Below, piece by piece: positions 10,601-20,669 of a stretch of 64,000 nucleotides of DNA. The position numbers were made by a program, and so were the translations under genes. The notes below the pieces were generated by a model that saw nothing but the letters and a program-made list of their open reading frames with translations, had not been told where the DNA came from and searched no databases. Source of the DNA: Symbiodinium natans (lineage: Eukaryota; Sar; Dinophyceae; Suessiales; Symbiodiniaceae); contig CAJNDS010001024.1 of the NCBI GenBank assembly GCA_905221605.1, forward strand, positions 707,501-771,500, given 5' to 3'. Position 1 is the stretch's first letter. Each line of letters begins with the position of its first letter.

Positions 10601-13600
10601 AAGATACAACATTGACCACCGAGCTTTGCTTTTCGGGCTCCTTGGTTGGTTAGAGTTCCGGCCTTGACGGGGTTTGCCAGCAGTTATCAATAAACAGTGG
10701 GACCCTAACAACCCCCATTGTAGAGCTTCGACGTGCCTCAGAAAGGTCTGAAATCCTCAAACTTTCCCAGCCCTACGACAGGAAGGACGTTGTGATGTCC
10801 AGGTCGCGGTTCGGCCGCAGTGATGCCGTGAATGCGAAGGGCCAGGCTTGGATGGGATTAAGTTCAGGGGGGTTTCAGGCTTAGGGGGGGTGACCAAGAT
10901 TCCTTTTGTGTTCAGCTTCATGGCATCTCTGGGGGCCTTGAGGGCTGAACCCTAAATGGGATGCCAGGGTGCCTTGCGCCAAAGCTATGGATGGGACATA
11001 TTCATGGTATTCGAAAGCAGCCATGACACCTCAAACCCCAAATATCATGCAGCCCGCATGTTGGAAGGCTGCGGCTGTTGCCTATGCAGCTGCCGAGCAG
11101 GAGGAGCTCCAGTTGCACAACGAGGACACTTGAACCCAAATTCAAGCCATATCTAATCTCTGAAGCCTGGAACCCCACAGATGTGTGATGATGTGTGACT
11201 GTACAGTGTCAGAGAAGTCACCCACGGGATTTTTGGATTTCCCCCCCCAACATTGCTACGGTGGCTCGGGACTCTCTAGGACGATGGTGTTGTGCATGTA
11301 GGGCGCAGAGCGATTCGGAGCAGGCTGCCCATCGCAAGACGCAAGAGGGTTTGTTTCCGTGTGTTCAGAAAGAAGATAGTTGGAAAAAACCAAATACCTC
11401 AGACCTTGGGAGTCTGAGCCGCTTCTAGAAAGCGTGTCAGGCCAGAAGCAAGCATGTGATACGCGCAGTTGAGAGCCTTCGGGAGTAATTACCTGGTTCT
11501 GATCGGCCAGTCCGACGGGACGTTGGCGCACGTCACAGGAGCTGGCCGAAAGGCTCTCCAGCAAAGTGGATGAGCTGAGAGACATCAGCTTGAGTGCCTT
11601 GGTTTTTGTTGATGTTTGTCGGGTTTAGTTAAGGTCTGGGCTGGGCGAAGCGTACGTTCACCAAGAAACCCCAAACCCTACACACGCTTCTGTGTAGCAG
11701 GCATTGCCGAGGAGACCAAGGACTCCGTGAGGCAAGCTGACGACATGAACAGGCCCGTTCAGGGCTCCCAGAGGAAGCTCCCAGGTTCAGGGAGCAGTTC
11801 TGGACTGGCAGGCGTTGAGGCTTAAGTCGGAAAAAAAAAAAACAGCCCCCGACACTGGGAGGCCATGCCCTGAACCCTCGCAAATCTTGAAAGCTTGACC
11901 CCACCGAAAGGCCGCAAGTACAGCCTGACCCTAACCCTTAAATTTTAGGCCAAAACAAAAACCCTACATTTGGTTGGGTCTATATGTAAGCCCTTGAAAC
12001 CCTTGAACTCAACGACCCGAAAGCCTGAACACCTGAAGCCCCCAGTTCAGGGCCCATGGCTGCCGTGTCTGTGAGGCAGTTCGACCGCGCTGGAGGTTGG
12101 CTGACGCAAGCCAACGCCAAGCTGCAGGCAGGGGGTGGCTTCCGCGTTCCGCTCTAAAGCTTTTAGATCCAGACCGATCCCGCCTATCCATGTCAAGCCG
12201 AGGCTTTGACTGTCCTTACACCCTATGCCTCAGGCCTGTAACAACACAATCCCAAACTCCAAGCGCCTAGCTTCTCTTATTTCCGTGCTGCGAGGTGATT
12301 GCAAAGAACCCTGGAAGTCGCCACATGTGCACGCCGCTTGCGCCGCAGTCCATGTGCCATGCTTTTGTGAGAGCGGGCTGTTGTTTGACGATTCCTGCAA
12401 AGCAGCGGAAGGATGGTGCTGTTCTCGCTGGCCCTTGTCCTGCTCCTGGGCGAAGTGCCATTCGTTAAACACCACTGAATACGCTTGAGCCTAGAAGCTC
12501 CCTGAAGCTCCGTAATTCTATGACATCATTCCAGGCAGCAGGTAGTCCACCCCCATGCCCGCCGTCTCGAAGCCCAGAGTCCCTCAACCCGAAAACCTTA
12601 TAGCCCTAAATAGTCAGTTCTCCAATTTCTGGTCCCCTTCTCTGTAAATTTAAAATGCCAGCGGCAGCGGGCCGTATATTGTTCCCAAGAAGAAAAGCCA
12701 GAAAAGCCCCCCAACAGCCCCCCCCAAGCCCGAGCCAAGGCTGCTCTACATCCTCGGCGCGGCCGGGACCAAAGGCTCGGTCTTTCTGGCGCCAAAGAGC
12801 GCAGACCCCAGACAGGGAGTTTGAGGGAGCCAGTTCGAGCACACATGCCTTTCTGCGAAATTTGAGGCTTGGGATGGATGGTTTGCCTTTGAGGGTTGGG
12901 GGTGGGGGGGGGGGGGGTTCGGGCTTGGGAGGGATGAGGGTGCTTTTGATTGCGGGGTTGGGGTCCCCAGGTCCTGGAAGTGCGAATCAGGATGCTTAAA
13001 GGCAGCGCGCACAGCTGGATTGCATGGCATGTTTTGCCAGCGGATGGTCATGGCACTGAAGTCCCTGAAGACAGCCGTGATGCAGGGCTAACGTTGTTCC
13101 TTGTATTCCTCTATACTTATCGTATGCCCCTGTTCAGCAGTACAGTCGGAGACGAGGCAAGGCGTAGCACACGGAAGGCCCACTTCCTAAACCCGAGAAA
13201 ACTGAACTCCCCCGATGAAGCGGAGGCCCGATGTTAAGACTGGGGAGGAGGCTTCATGGTTTTTAGGGCTTTTCTTGAAAAAGGCTGTTTTTGGTACCAG
13301 CTGCTGGCTGCGGGGTTGATTCAGCCGCCCAATCTCTGAGGTCCTTAAGCCACTGTGGTGGTGGCAACCTGGCACCTCGGTGGTTACTGGCACTCCAGGG
13401 CGCTTCTTGCAAATGTTGCTTTCGTGACTCCTGGGTCGTTGGGTTTTTTTCTTCGGCTGAGATCTCCTTGAGTCTAGAGTTCTAGAGTGTGTGTGGAAGT
13501 TGCACTGATCACAGCCTATTTGTCGTTTTCGGAATGTGCAAATTGAGGAAGCGCGTGACAGCAGCTGGCTGTCGCCTGAAAGCCCTGCACAGTCGCCGTT

Positions 13601-14195
13601 TGCGAGGGCATCCGGCCTTCTGCCTCCATGTACAGCCGGAGGCTTCCCCCTCGAGTTTCACGCGGAGCCCCCGACATGATGTTGAATGAATCTAGTGAAT
13701 CTAGTGAGGCCGAGGCCGATGCTGAACGCATGAGACAGGACGTTGAAGTGGGGACCGAGCCACGGGGGGCGTCGCCGTACAGACAGGCTCCACCTCGCTC
13801 GGCCCATGTCACATCATGTCGCCACGCTCTGTGTGCCTGGAGGGCTGAGAGAATGAGAAAAGAAACCCCAGGCCTAAGATGGTCTAAGGCGCTAAGGCTT
13901 GGGGCTTTGGAGCTCCATGGCCCGGTCTCATGGCCACCCCCACTTTGCCACCAGTTTGGGGATGTAACGGCCTTGAACATTCCAAGCAAGAATGCAAAGC
14001 GGAATGAACCAACCTATGAAGCTGACGGCTTAGTCTGTGTTGTTACCATGACAAGGGTTAGGTAACGAAGACACGATATGAGTGACAGCTGCAGAGCTGC
14101 TGACATACTGTAGCCCTGTAATCCTAGAATATTGGAACGCCTCGCCAGGCTTTGATGATTGCCCTGTCGGACGTCACGCCAGAGCTGCTCGACAG
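7638..14195 (+). CDS. Unrecognised multi-exon gene(s), helical and basic segments
   Basis: I do not recognise a family. Exon-like stretches with dinoflagellate boundaries: 7638-7688 (VSLDNFDETWQLQCLSE), 7781-7804 (EKTRKALE), 8043-~8108, 8542-8660 (RAAKLLAGDCRVLPALDG), 8853-~8915 (VLLSAVAKLVEAPVIAR), about 10436-10497, 10778-10845, 11068-11124 (AYAAAEQEELQLHNE), 11539-~11588 (ELAERLSSKVDELRDIS), 11701-~11752 (IAEETKDSVRQADDMN), 12051-12127 (VRQFDRAGGWLTQANAKLQ), about 12676-12825 (KKKSQKSPPTAPPKPEP then LLYILGAAGTKGSVFLAP), 12979-~13010, 13042-~13085, 13593-~13770 (acidic, serine-rich) and 14149-14195. Several consecutive pairs join in phase, such as 7688/7781, 11124/11539 and 12825/12979. The 11.0-12.1 kb part predicts a helical, probably coiled-coil segment. 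This may be one gene or two or more genes in tandem. Confidence 0.4.
9195..9435. repeat. AT-rich tract with (TA)n, (CA)n and (TAAA)n
   Basis: About 240 bp of almost pure A/T, with TATATA runs, a (CA)n run and AAATAAATA units. It contrasts with the surrounding GC-rich DNA and is likely intronic or spacer. Confidence 0.85.
12895..12926. repeat. Poly-G tract
   Basis: A tract of G interrupted only by single T residues, with a run of at least 14 G. It lies in an intron of the unrecognised gene and may be G-quadruplex forming. Confidence 0.85.
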
Positions 14196-15599
14196 GCAGT
14201 GGCTCAGAAGACAGGCGCGCTCCAAGCGCAGTTGCTTCAAGTCTTATGCTTGTTTGTGGTTCCAGCTGTGGCGGAAACCTGGAACCCTGGGCAGCCGTAA
14301 AGCTTTGCAACCTTCAAACCCAGTACAAGCCCTTTCAGATGTGCTCTTGCAAGGGCCCTTGCCCCCCAAACACCGCAGCCATCCTGCGTGGGTATTGAGG
14401 GGTGGATTGCGGGAAGTAGTGGTGGAGCGCGCTAAATGGATGTGCCCGATGCGCCGAGTGCTGGTTACGCAAGGCTGTGCGAGGCGATGGCGTGCTAGGT
14501 TGGCTGGGTACCCTGCGCTTCGTGCACTGAAGATCACCAACGCAAGTCAACGCGCAAAGCTTCGTACACAACGTTGTCACAGCTAGGACTTTCGCCAACC
14601 ACTCCTTGTTGCAGGGCACAGTAAGATGGAGCGAAGCTTCGAAAGGCATTAGCGCGACCTTTGTGGATGCGCTCGATACATCGTCCAACTTGGAATGCGT
14701 GGCGCAGATAGGAGGGAGAAGGGGGCCCGTTTTCAGCTAAACCTTGGTCGACTGGCTCTGCCCGTTGCGTGCTTGCAAGTCAACTGCAACTCTTCCACTT
14801 CAGATGTCCATTTGGACCAAAAGGCTTTCTTAGTCTTACGATGCGGCGAAGATTGTTGTGAGCGGCTCGGCAACGAGATTCATTTTCCAGTTTGGGTTGC
14901 GCGCGACGGCGCTCACGCAACGCAGCCTTGCGGGTATTGTGGCGAGTAGCAAGGCGACGATGTTTGGGGGTCAGCATGCGGAGCGAGTGTCAACGGTTCG
15001 TTGTACTATGCGTCCAATGTTTCGACGAATGGACCATGCCACAATGCCATCACGTCTCGCTGCAGCGGCTGCAGGAGAAGCGACTGCACAGGAAAAGCGA
15101 GAAGTCCGAGGAAAGCGATTGAAGACACGCGGCGGGGCCGACGCTCAAGGAACCCGGGACGCGGACGATGAGGCGCTGATCGAGCGTGGCGTTGGTCTCG
15201 GCAGCCGCGTTGGCAGCGACTGGCCGAGAAACGCCAGTCAGCGGCATGCAGCGGACTATGGGGTCCTGCACCCTGTGCTGTGAGTCCATCAACACCACGT
15301 GGGAGCCCCGAGGGTGCGGGGGTCAGAGGCTGTGCGTCTTGCTCCCACTGTGAAGGCGATGGTGATCCTTTTCCTTTCGCAAGGCTTAGTTCCATGCCAG
15401 GACCGGAATTGAAGACCGGCGGCTTCCGGCGACTGGTCCGACACGCTCCTCCAGCTTTTTGTTCAACCCATCCCACGGCCAGAGCCGGCATCGAAACCAT
15501 CCAGCAACACAATTTTCACAGATTGAACATCGCAATCGACTTTTTTTATGAGAGCGGTAAGTGATCCCATAGTTCAACATGGAACACGTCCATGTATGT
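14196..15599. other. Spacer with no recognised gene
   Basis: Several open frames exist on both strands, but none has family-like features. The - strand around 15.0-15.5 kb may be eroded upstream sequence of the antisense retroelement fragment that follows. Confidence 0.4.
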
Positions 15600-15975
15600 C
15601 CGGGCAGGATGTGTCTCAAAAATTGGTTCGCCATCTTTGTGAGGCTCGGGCGCTCTAGACAACTAACGGGCGGGTGCTCGGTCGCACGCTTGCGCAGCAC
15701 TTCGCCTTGCAGTTCCAACAGGCGTGCATGCTCGCGCAGCGGAACGGAAGCAGTCAGCCGTTTGCTCCGTAGGCCCCGTTGCAATCCAGGGTATGTGCGG
15801 TCACGTTTGGCAGTCACAAGCGCAGCGCCAACTGTTCCACCGGCAACCCTGCGGGGGAGCCCGTAGCCGTCAGGGGGAGACGAGCGTGGTGTCGACTGCG
15901 AGTTGCGCTCCTCCCCACAGTGGCAGGCCGTTGGCAATGATCTGTCGTCTTGCCGGACTGGCTCGAGAGCCAAAA
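15600..15975 (-). mobile_element. Antisense 3' fragment of the RT/endonuclease LINE
   Basis: Reading the - strand from about 15947 gives QIIANGLPLWGGAQLAVDTT, closely matching the endonuclease segment of the copy at 21.58-21.65 kb (VVANGLPLWQGAQIAVDTT). It is followed, after a frameshift near 15870, by AKRDRTYPGLQRG (compare AQRKMRTYPELQPG) and EHARLLELQGEVL (compare AHAQSLLELPVS). The same residue order as the sense copies shows it is a piece of the same family, truncated on both sides and inverted. Confidence 0.7.
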
Positions 15976-16165
15976 GCTGAAGGAGAAGAAAAGAAGACCG
16001 AAGAAGGTGAAGCTGAAGGAAGCGAGCACCAGAAAGGTATGGAGAAAAGGAAAATCAACGGACAGAGAATGAAGACGTTGCAGATGATCAAGGAGAAAGC
16101 AGACGAAAAGGCTAAAGAGGAAGATGAAGAAGAAAGTGAAGGAGGTGAAGAAGAAGAGCCGGTTG
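15955..16165. repeat. Purine-rich GAAGAA tract
   Basis: About 200 bp of GAA/GAG/AAG triplets on the + strand. The translated Lys/Glu-rich frame is simple-sequence; no domain is visible. Confidence 0.6.
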
Positions 16166-16254
16166 AAAAGATTTCAAATCATGTCATATTATTTGGTTGT
16201 TACAATGTTTGTACCAACACCAAACAGGTACAGTGATTGGCGAAACAGAGTCAA

Positions 16255-16515
16255 GCAAATAAATTGACATAAACGCAGGAGTGCGACAAGGCTGTGTTTT
16301 AGTCCCCGACTATTTCGTTGCGTTTTGCAAGTTGCACTGGTTGCATGGCGGAATGATGTTGGACACTTGGGTATTGATTTTCAGGATGGGCTTGCAAAAT
16401 TGCTTGACTTGCGCTTTGCTGACGAAATTTATGTTCGCGATGACACGTGACGAAGCTGCACGGATTTTGGATGCAATCGTCCAGGCTCTCGCCGCAGTGA
16501 GTCTTCTTTTGTACA
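16255..16515 (+). mobile_element. Remnant of a second, unrelated LINE reverse transcriptase
   Basis: The frame from 16269 reads INAGVRQGCVLVPDYF, the RT finger/palm motif with GVRQGC. About 120 bp on, another frame reads LLDLRFADEIYV, a degenerate form of the FADD catalytic box. A third frame then reads DEAARILDAIVQAL, the helix that follows this box in such enzymes. Three frames across 250 bp mean a dead copy. Its motifs differ from the neighbouring element, whose box is FLDD. Confidence 0.65.
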
Positions 16516-17695
16516 CTCTCGCGACCGCGTGCTCCTGCCATACTTGCCGCCCAGTTCGCGTGCACTTCTCCGCTCTCAAACTGGATCGCATGCCGGGGCC
16601 GATCACCCAGGCCCCCCAGACGCCCATGACGCACCTGTTGCCCGCTTGCGCCGCTGACGCGCCATTGGGATCCGTCGGCGAGGCGCTCCCCTCACACGCA
16701 TCGGACGCGGAAACGGTTTCGGACACACTGAGCGATACTGAGCGCACGCACACCCCTTGCTTCGCCGTACGCGTCGCCCCGCGCTGAAACGCCGGGAGGC
16801 AACGGCGTCCGCGAGGCTAGCTGCCGTGGCGCCTGCGAGCGTGCCCGAGCATCGCCCAAGAGAAGTCGCGCCCACATTCGCGGAAGCACCCACGCCAGGG
16901 TTTACGCCTCCAGACTCCCCGGCGCTGCTGCCGTGGCAGGAAGTGGGCCCGCCCCGGACGGACCCAGGAGATCGCGGATGCTCGTGGCTCTATATGCCTC
17001 TTCTGCATGCGAGCGCCGGGCTGTTGGCCGTGGCAGGCACACCCAGTGGCAGTCTCGCAATGGTGCGAGCTGATGAGCGCCCTTCGCGCGTCCGAGCCGG
17101 CAGAGTCTGCTTGCCTCGCACGTTTGCTCGCCAGGATTGCCCATACCGACGGCCTGATGCGACCAGATACTGGTATCCCGCAGCTCGTCCACCGCATTCA
17201 GGCATGCCCATCCCAGGTTGTGATTTTCCGCGACGCGCTGGCCCAGCAGTCGCGCAAGGCGCCTTACTTGAGGCCTTCGGGGGCGCGCGCCTTGCGTGCA
17301 CGGCGCACGCGCTTGCCCAATCGCTGCGCGAAGCATGGGCGTTTCCGCCCTTGCCGCCCCCCGCAGTTCCGGCTCCGCTCGCCGCAGTCGCGGCCGGGGT
17401 TGGGGGCGAGGCCGACGCGCAGCGGCGCCCGCCAGCGCGCGGTCGGAGGTGACTGAGGGAGCTGCCGAGATCGACGTGATAGCCAGCCCGGATGGGAGGG
17501 CGTGCCGCGCCGCTGCCCTGGTGCACTTGGGGGAGCTCTTTGCTGCGGCCCGCGCTCTAGTCGCGGAGCCGCTCGCGCCGGGCACAGACGCCACACTCGC
17601 CGAGTTGCGCGATCCTGGGCGCCGACCCGCCGAGCCGTATGCTCCCCTCGCGCCCGAAGTTGCGGCCTTCCAACCTGCTGAGGCATGCCCGCTCC

Positions 17696-18730
17696 CCGCG
17701 ACGCAACTTTTTGCAGCGCTCCGATGCGCGCGCCGGGGAGCGGCGGCGGGCCCCTCCGGGGCCACCAATGAACACCTCCGGATCCTCCTCGATGATGAGG
17801 AGGATTCTAAGCTGCTCCACGTCGTGGCCGAACGCCTGGCACAAGCTGACATCCCGCCTCCTGCCCTGGCCGCGCTCCGTGTTGGCCGCATGGTCGCGCT
17901 GCGAAAATCCGGGGGTGGCGTGAGGGCCCTTGTAGTGGGGGATGTTCTCAGACGCATCACTGGTCGGGTCCTAGCCCAAGCCATCCCAAGCCTACGCGAC
18001 TCAGCTGCAGCAGGCGTGCCTACCTTACCAGTTGGGCTTGAGCACGCGTGCTGGCACAGAGGCCCTTGCACGTGTGCTCAAGGTCGCCACCGAAATAGAT
18101 CCACGGGCCACCATACTCTCTGTTGACGCGGCAGGGGCCTATGGTCATGTTTCACGCGGGGCCATGCTGGAGGCGTGGCACGCAAGGCCTGAGCTGCAGC
18201 CGCTTCTTCCTTATGCCCGGCAGTTCTACGCCACACCTAGCTCCTACACGTGGGTCGACGCCTCGGGCACTTCCCACACCGTTACCCAAGGGGAGGGGGG
18301 GAGCAGGGCGACCCCTTGATGCCTGGCTTGTACTCGCTCGCTGCCCATCCCGCACTCCACGCCGTGCATGCCGGCCTGCGGGACGGGGAGGCCGTTTTTG
18401 CTTTCCTCGACGACGTCTACATCGTCGCACCCCCCGAGCGGGTCAGGGAGCTGTATGCTGCAGTCGAGGAGGCGCTGTGGACCCATGCGCGCGTGCAGCT
18501 AAACCGTGCCAAGACGCGTATTTGGAACGCAGCAGGCGCGCAACCGGCTGACATTCGCGACCTCCAGCCGGCCGGGGGTGAACCAGTTTGGGTCGGGGAC
18601 TGGGCACTGCCCCGTGACCAACAAGGCCTCAATGTCTTGGGCACGCCGCTCGGGTCTGACGCGTTTGTCCAACGCCAGCTCGCGCTGAAACGGGAGGCCC
18701 ACGATCGTCTGCTGCAGGCCATCCCCACAG
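17696..18730 (+). pseudogene. Reverse transcriptase domain, frameshifted
   Basis: All catalytic aspartates are still present: one in motif A (SVDAAGAY) and two in motif C (FLDDVYIV). The domain is split over three frames by apparent single-base indels, one in a poly-G run. The indels could be real decay or assembly error. The enzyme would copy element RNA into DNA at a nicked target. Upstream, 16.8-17.45 kb is GC-rich and open in several frames without a recognisable N-terminal DNA-binding motif. Confidence 0.75.
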
Positions 18731-18902
18731 TCGAGGACCTACAAGCGGCATGGCTTCTGCTGCGCTACTGCGCTGCCCCGCGCGCCAATTACCTCCTCCA
18801 CGTTCTGCCCCCTGCAGAAACGGCCGATTACGCCGCCGAGCACGACGCCGCTATTGCGGCGTGCCTTGCCAGGCTCCTCGGCCAGGCGGACCACACCTCG
18901 TG

Positions 18903-19142
18903 GTTCATGTCGGCCAGCCGCACGTTTCTGGCCACACGTGCGCCAGCCTCGCGACACACCCTGGCGAGGGCTCGCTCAAGAGGGATGGCGCGCGAGGCAA
19001 GGGCGCCAGCAGTGGCACACGCCGTCCGGTGGTCACCCAGCACATCCAGCGGCCTTCGGCAGGCGCAGGTCCGCGGTGCGAGCGGGAGCGGCAGGCGCAA
19101 CCGGCGAAGGAGGAGGACCCGGAAGTGCGCACTGGGGCGCAT
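18903..19142 (-). mobile_element. Inverted CCHC segment inside copy 1
   Basis: The - strand reads FRVLLLRRLRLPLPLAPRT, then CACRR...LGDHRTAC, then CREAGARVARNVRLADMN. This matches the + strand of copy 2 at 21.33-21.56 kb. In copy 1 it lies in the wrong orientation and upstream of the block it should follow. Confidence 0.8.
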
Positions 19143-19469
19143 GCTGCAGGCGCTGCAGGGGCCGCTGGCTGACAGCCTGCCGTCAACCGCGGCTGCCCAA
19201 CACGCGGCGGTGCACCTTGGCGCCCAAGGCTACGCGGCGTCTGGCTGGGGGGAGGTGATGCAGCCTCCCGCCGAGGCCTCCAGACGCGATGACCTATGTG
19301 ACCATCTCCGTGGCTGGCAGCGACGTGCTGCCCACGCCTGTGACGAGCGCGCGTTCGAGACGGCTTTTTCGAACCTGTCACCTGCCTCACGAGCGCTGCT
19401 GCTATCACAGGCCGGGCCGCACTCTTCGCGGGCCCTCACGGTTCTGCCCACACATGAGGATGTCACGCG

Positions 19470-19545
19470 CCCTGGCGCCCTGTGTCGCAGGACAGGTAGC
19501 GCGTCGCACCAGGACGCCCAGTATGCAGCGTGGCGGTCAGTACGT
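19470..19545 (-). mobile_element. Second inverted segment inside copy 1
   Basis: The - strand reads DRHAAYWASWCDALPVLR, matching HRHAAYWASWADTVTALQ of copy 2 near 20.9 kb. In the normal order this segment precedes the 19141-19470 block; here it follows it and is inverted. Confidence 0.75.
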
Positions 19546-20084
19546 GCACAACGTCAGCAGCGCGCCCTCAGGCAGTGGGGCATCGTTCTTGCCCAGGCTA
19601 CACGCCGCAAACAGCGCCAAACTTATCCCGAGCTGGAGCGGGTGTGCTGCTGACGCTTGGTGGTGTTCGGGATGGAAGTAGGCGGCAGGTGGGCTCCCGA
19701 AGCCGCCACCTTCATCCGCTTGCTGGCGAGAGCGCGCGCAGCGGAGGTGTCTGCCTCTCCGGACTGCTGCCCGGGCAGCGTGGATCGTGAGATGGAGCGG
19801 CATTGGCATCCTCGCCGTCGCAGCGCAGCGAGCCTTCGCAGCATCCCTCCTCGAGCTGCCTCCAGGTGGGGAGTGTAGTGCTGGCGGGCCGGAGTCCGCC
19901 CTGCACGAGATCCTCGCCGACGCGCGCTGGCAGGCGACTCCCGCCCACAGCCGCCTCCCCATGCGTGCGGGCTGAGGCCGAGGCGATTCCCGCAGCTGTC
20001 TGAGGCCGAAGCGCCGTGCACAGGGACCCGCGTGGATGTTGCGGAAAAAGGCCCGCGGCAAAAAAAGGACACCTGTCCAATTTC

Positions 20085-20185
20085 GATGGTTCTGGCGGTC
20101 CCAGCGTGCCCTGCTCCTGTTGCAACCGTGATGATCTCGAGACTACTGAACATCTGTTTATGTCGTGCCCGCGAGCACTAGTCTG
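20085..20185 (+). mobile_element. Zinc-knuckle fragment resembling zf-RVT
   Basis: The frame reads CSCCNRDDLETTEHLFMSC, a C-x2-C ... H-x4-C pattern with the ET-x-HLF signature of the zinc-binding module downstream of some LINE reverse transcriptases. It is not part of either main copy as aligned here, so it is probably debris of a third element. Confidence 0.5.
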
Positions 20186-20669
20186 CTTGAGACCTTGCTC
20201 AGCGGTAGAGTAGTGGAGCCATCTGTGGCTGCTCCATCAGAGGGTGCCCAGGGCACAAAGCAAAGCCAGGCTGTTAGCAAATGATGTGGCGTTGCGCGTA
20301 CGTTGGTCGCAGCTCCTGCCCCTAGCTTCAAGATTGGGTGAAACGTTTTTCCGCAGTCTACCTTGGTAGCCCAGTAACCATATCACAATACTAAGGGTAC
20401 CCCTTGCTGGGTTTGGCTACTTTACAAGGTTCCCCTTGAACTAAAAACAGGGAAAAAGGACACCACTGGGCAACCAAGCTAGATGAGTTTGAAGGATGCC
20501 AGCCGGCAACCTCCAAACTGTTGGATCCGAGGATGCCAGATTAATTTCGCTTGGGGTGTTCCCCCGTATACTAAGCGTCCTGAATGGGGATTATGATTTT
20601 AATAGGGGGTACCAAAATCCCTATGAAAGGATGTTAGTGCAAGGGGGGACATCCGAAAATCACTCCGAA

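Larger units (their letters stand above)
16757..20000 (+). mobile_element. Long frameshifted RT element with CCHC/endonuclease tail (copy 1)
   Basis: The RT spans about 17.7-18.7 kb across three frames. RKSGGGVRALVVGDVLRR lies near 17.9 kb, motif A SVDAAGAYGHV near 18.12 kb, motif B EQGDPL near 18.30 kb and motif C FLDD at 18403-18414. One frameshift falls at 18015-18035 and another inside a G-run at about 18290-18300. Downstream are thumb and linker sequence (18.7-18.9 kb), a block common to both copies (19141-19470) and tail sequence (RRKQRQTYPELE near 19.6 kb; VVFGMEVGGRWAPEAATFI near 19.66 kb). Two tail segments lie on the opposite strand. RT followed by CCHC and a PD-D-type nuclease is the layout of R2/CRE/NeSL-like non-LTR elements. 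That assignment is inference from order and motifs. Confidence 0.75.

Noticed and set aside
16902-18071. 389-codon frame on the - strand
   Set aside because: It is antisense to the RT domain in GC-rich DNA and has no domain of its own.
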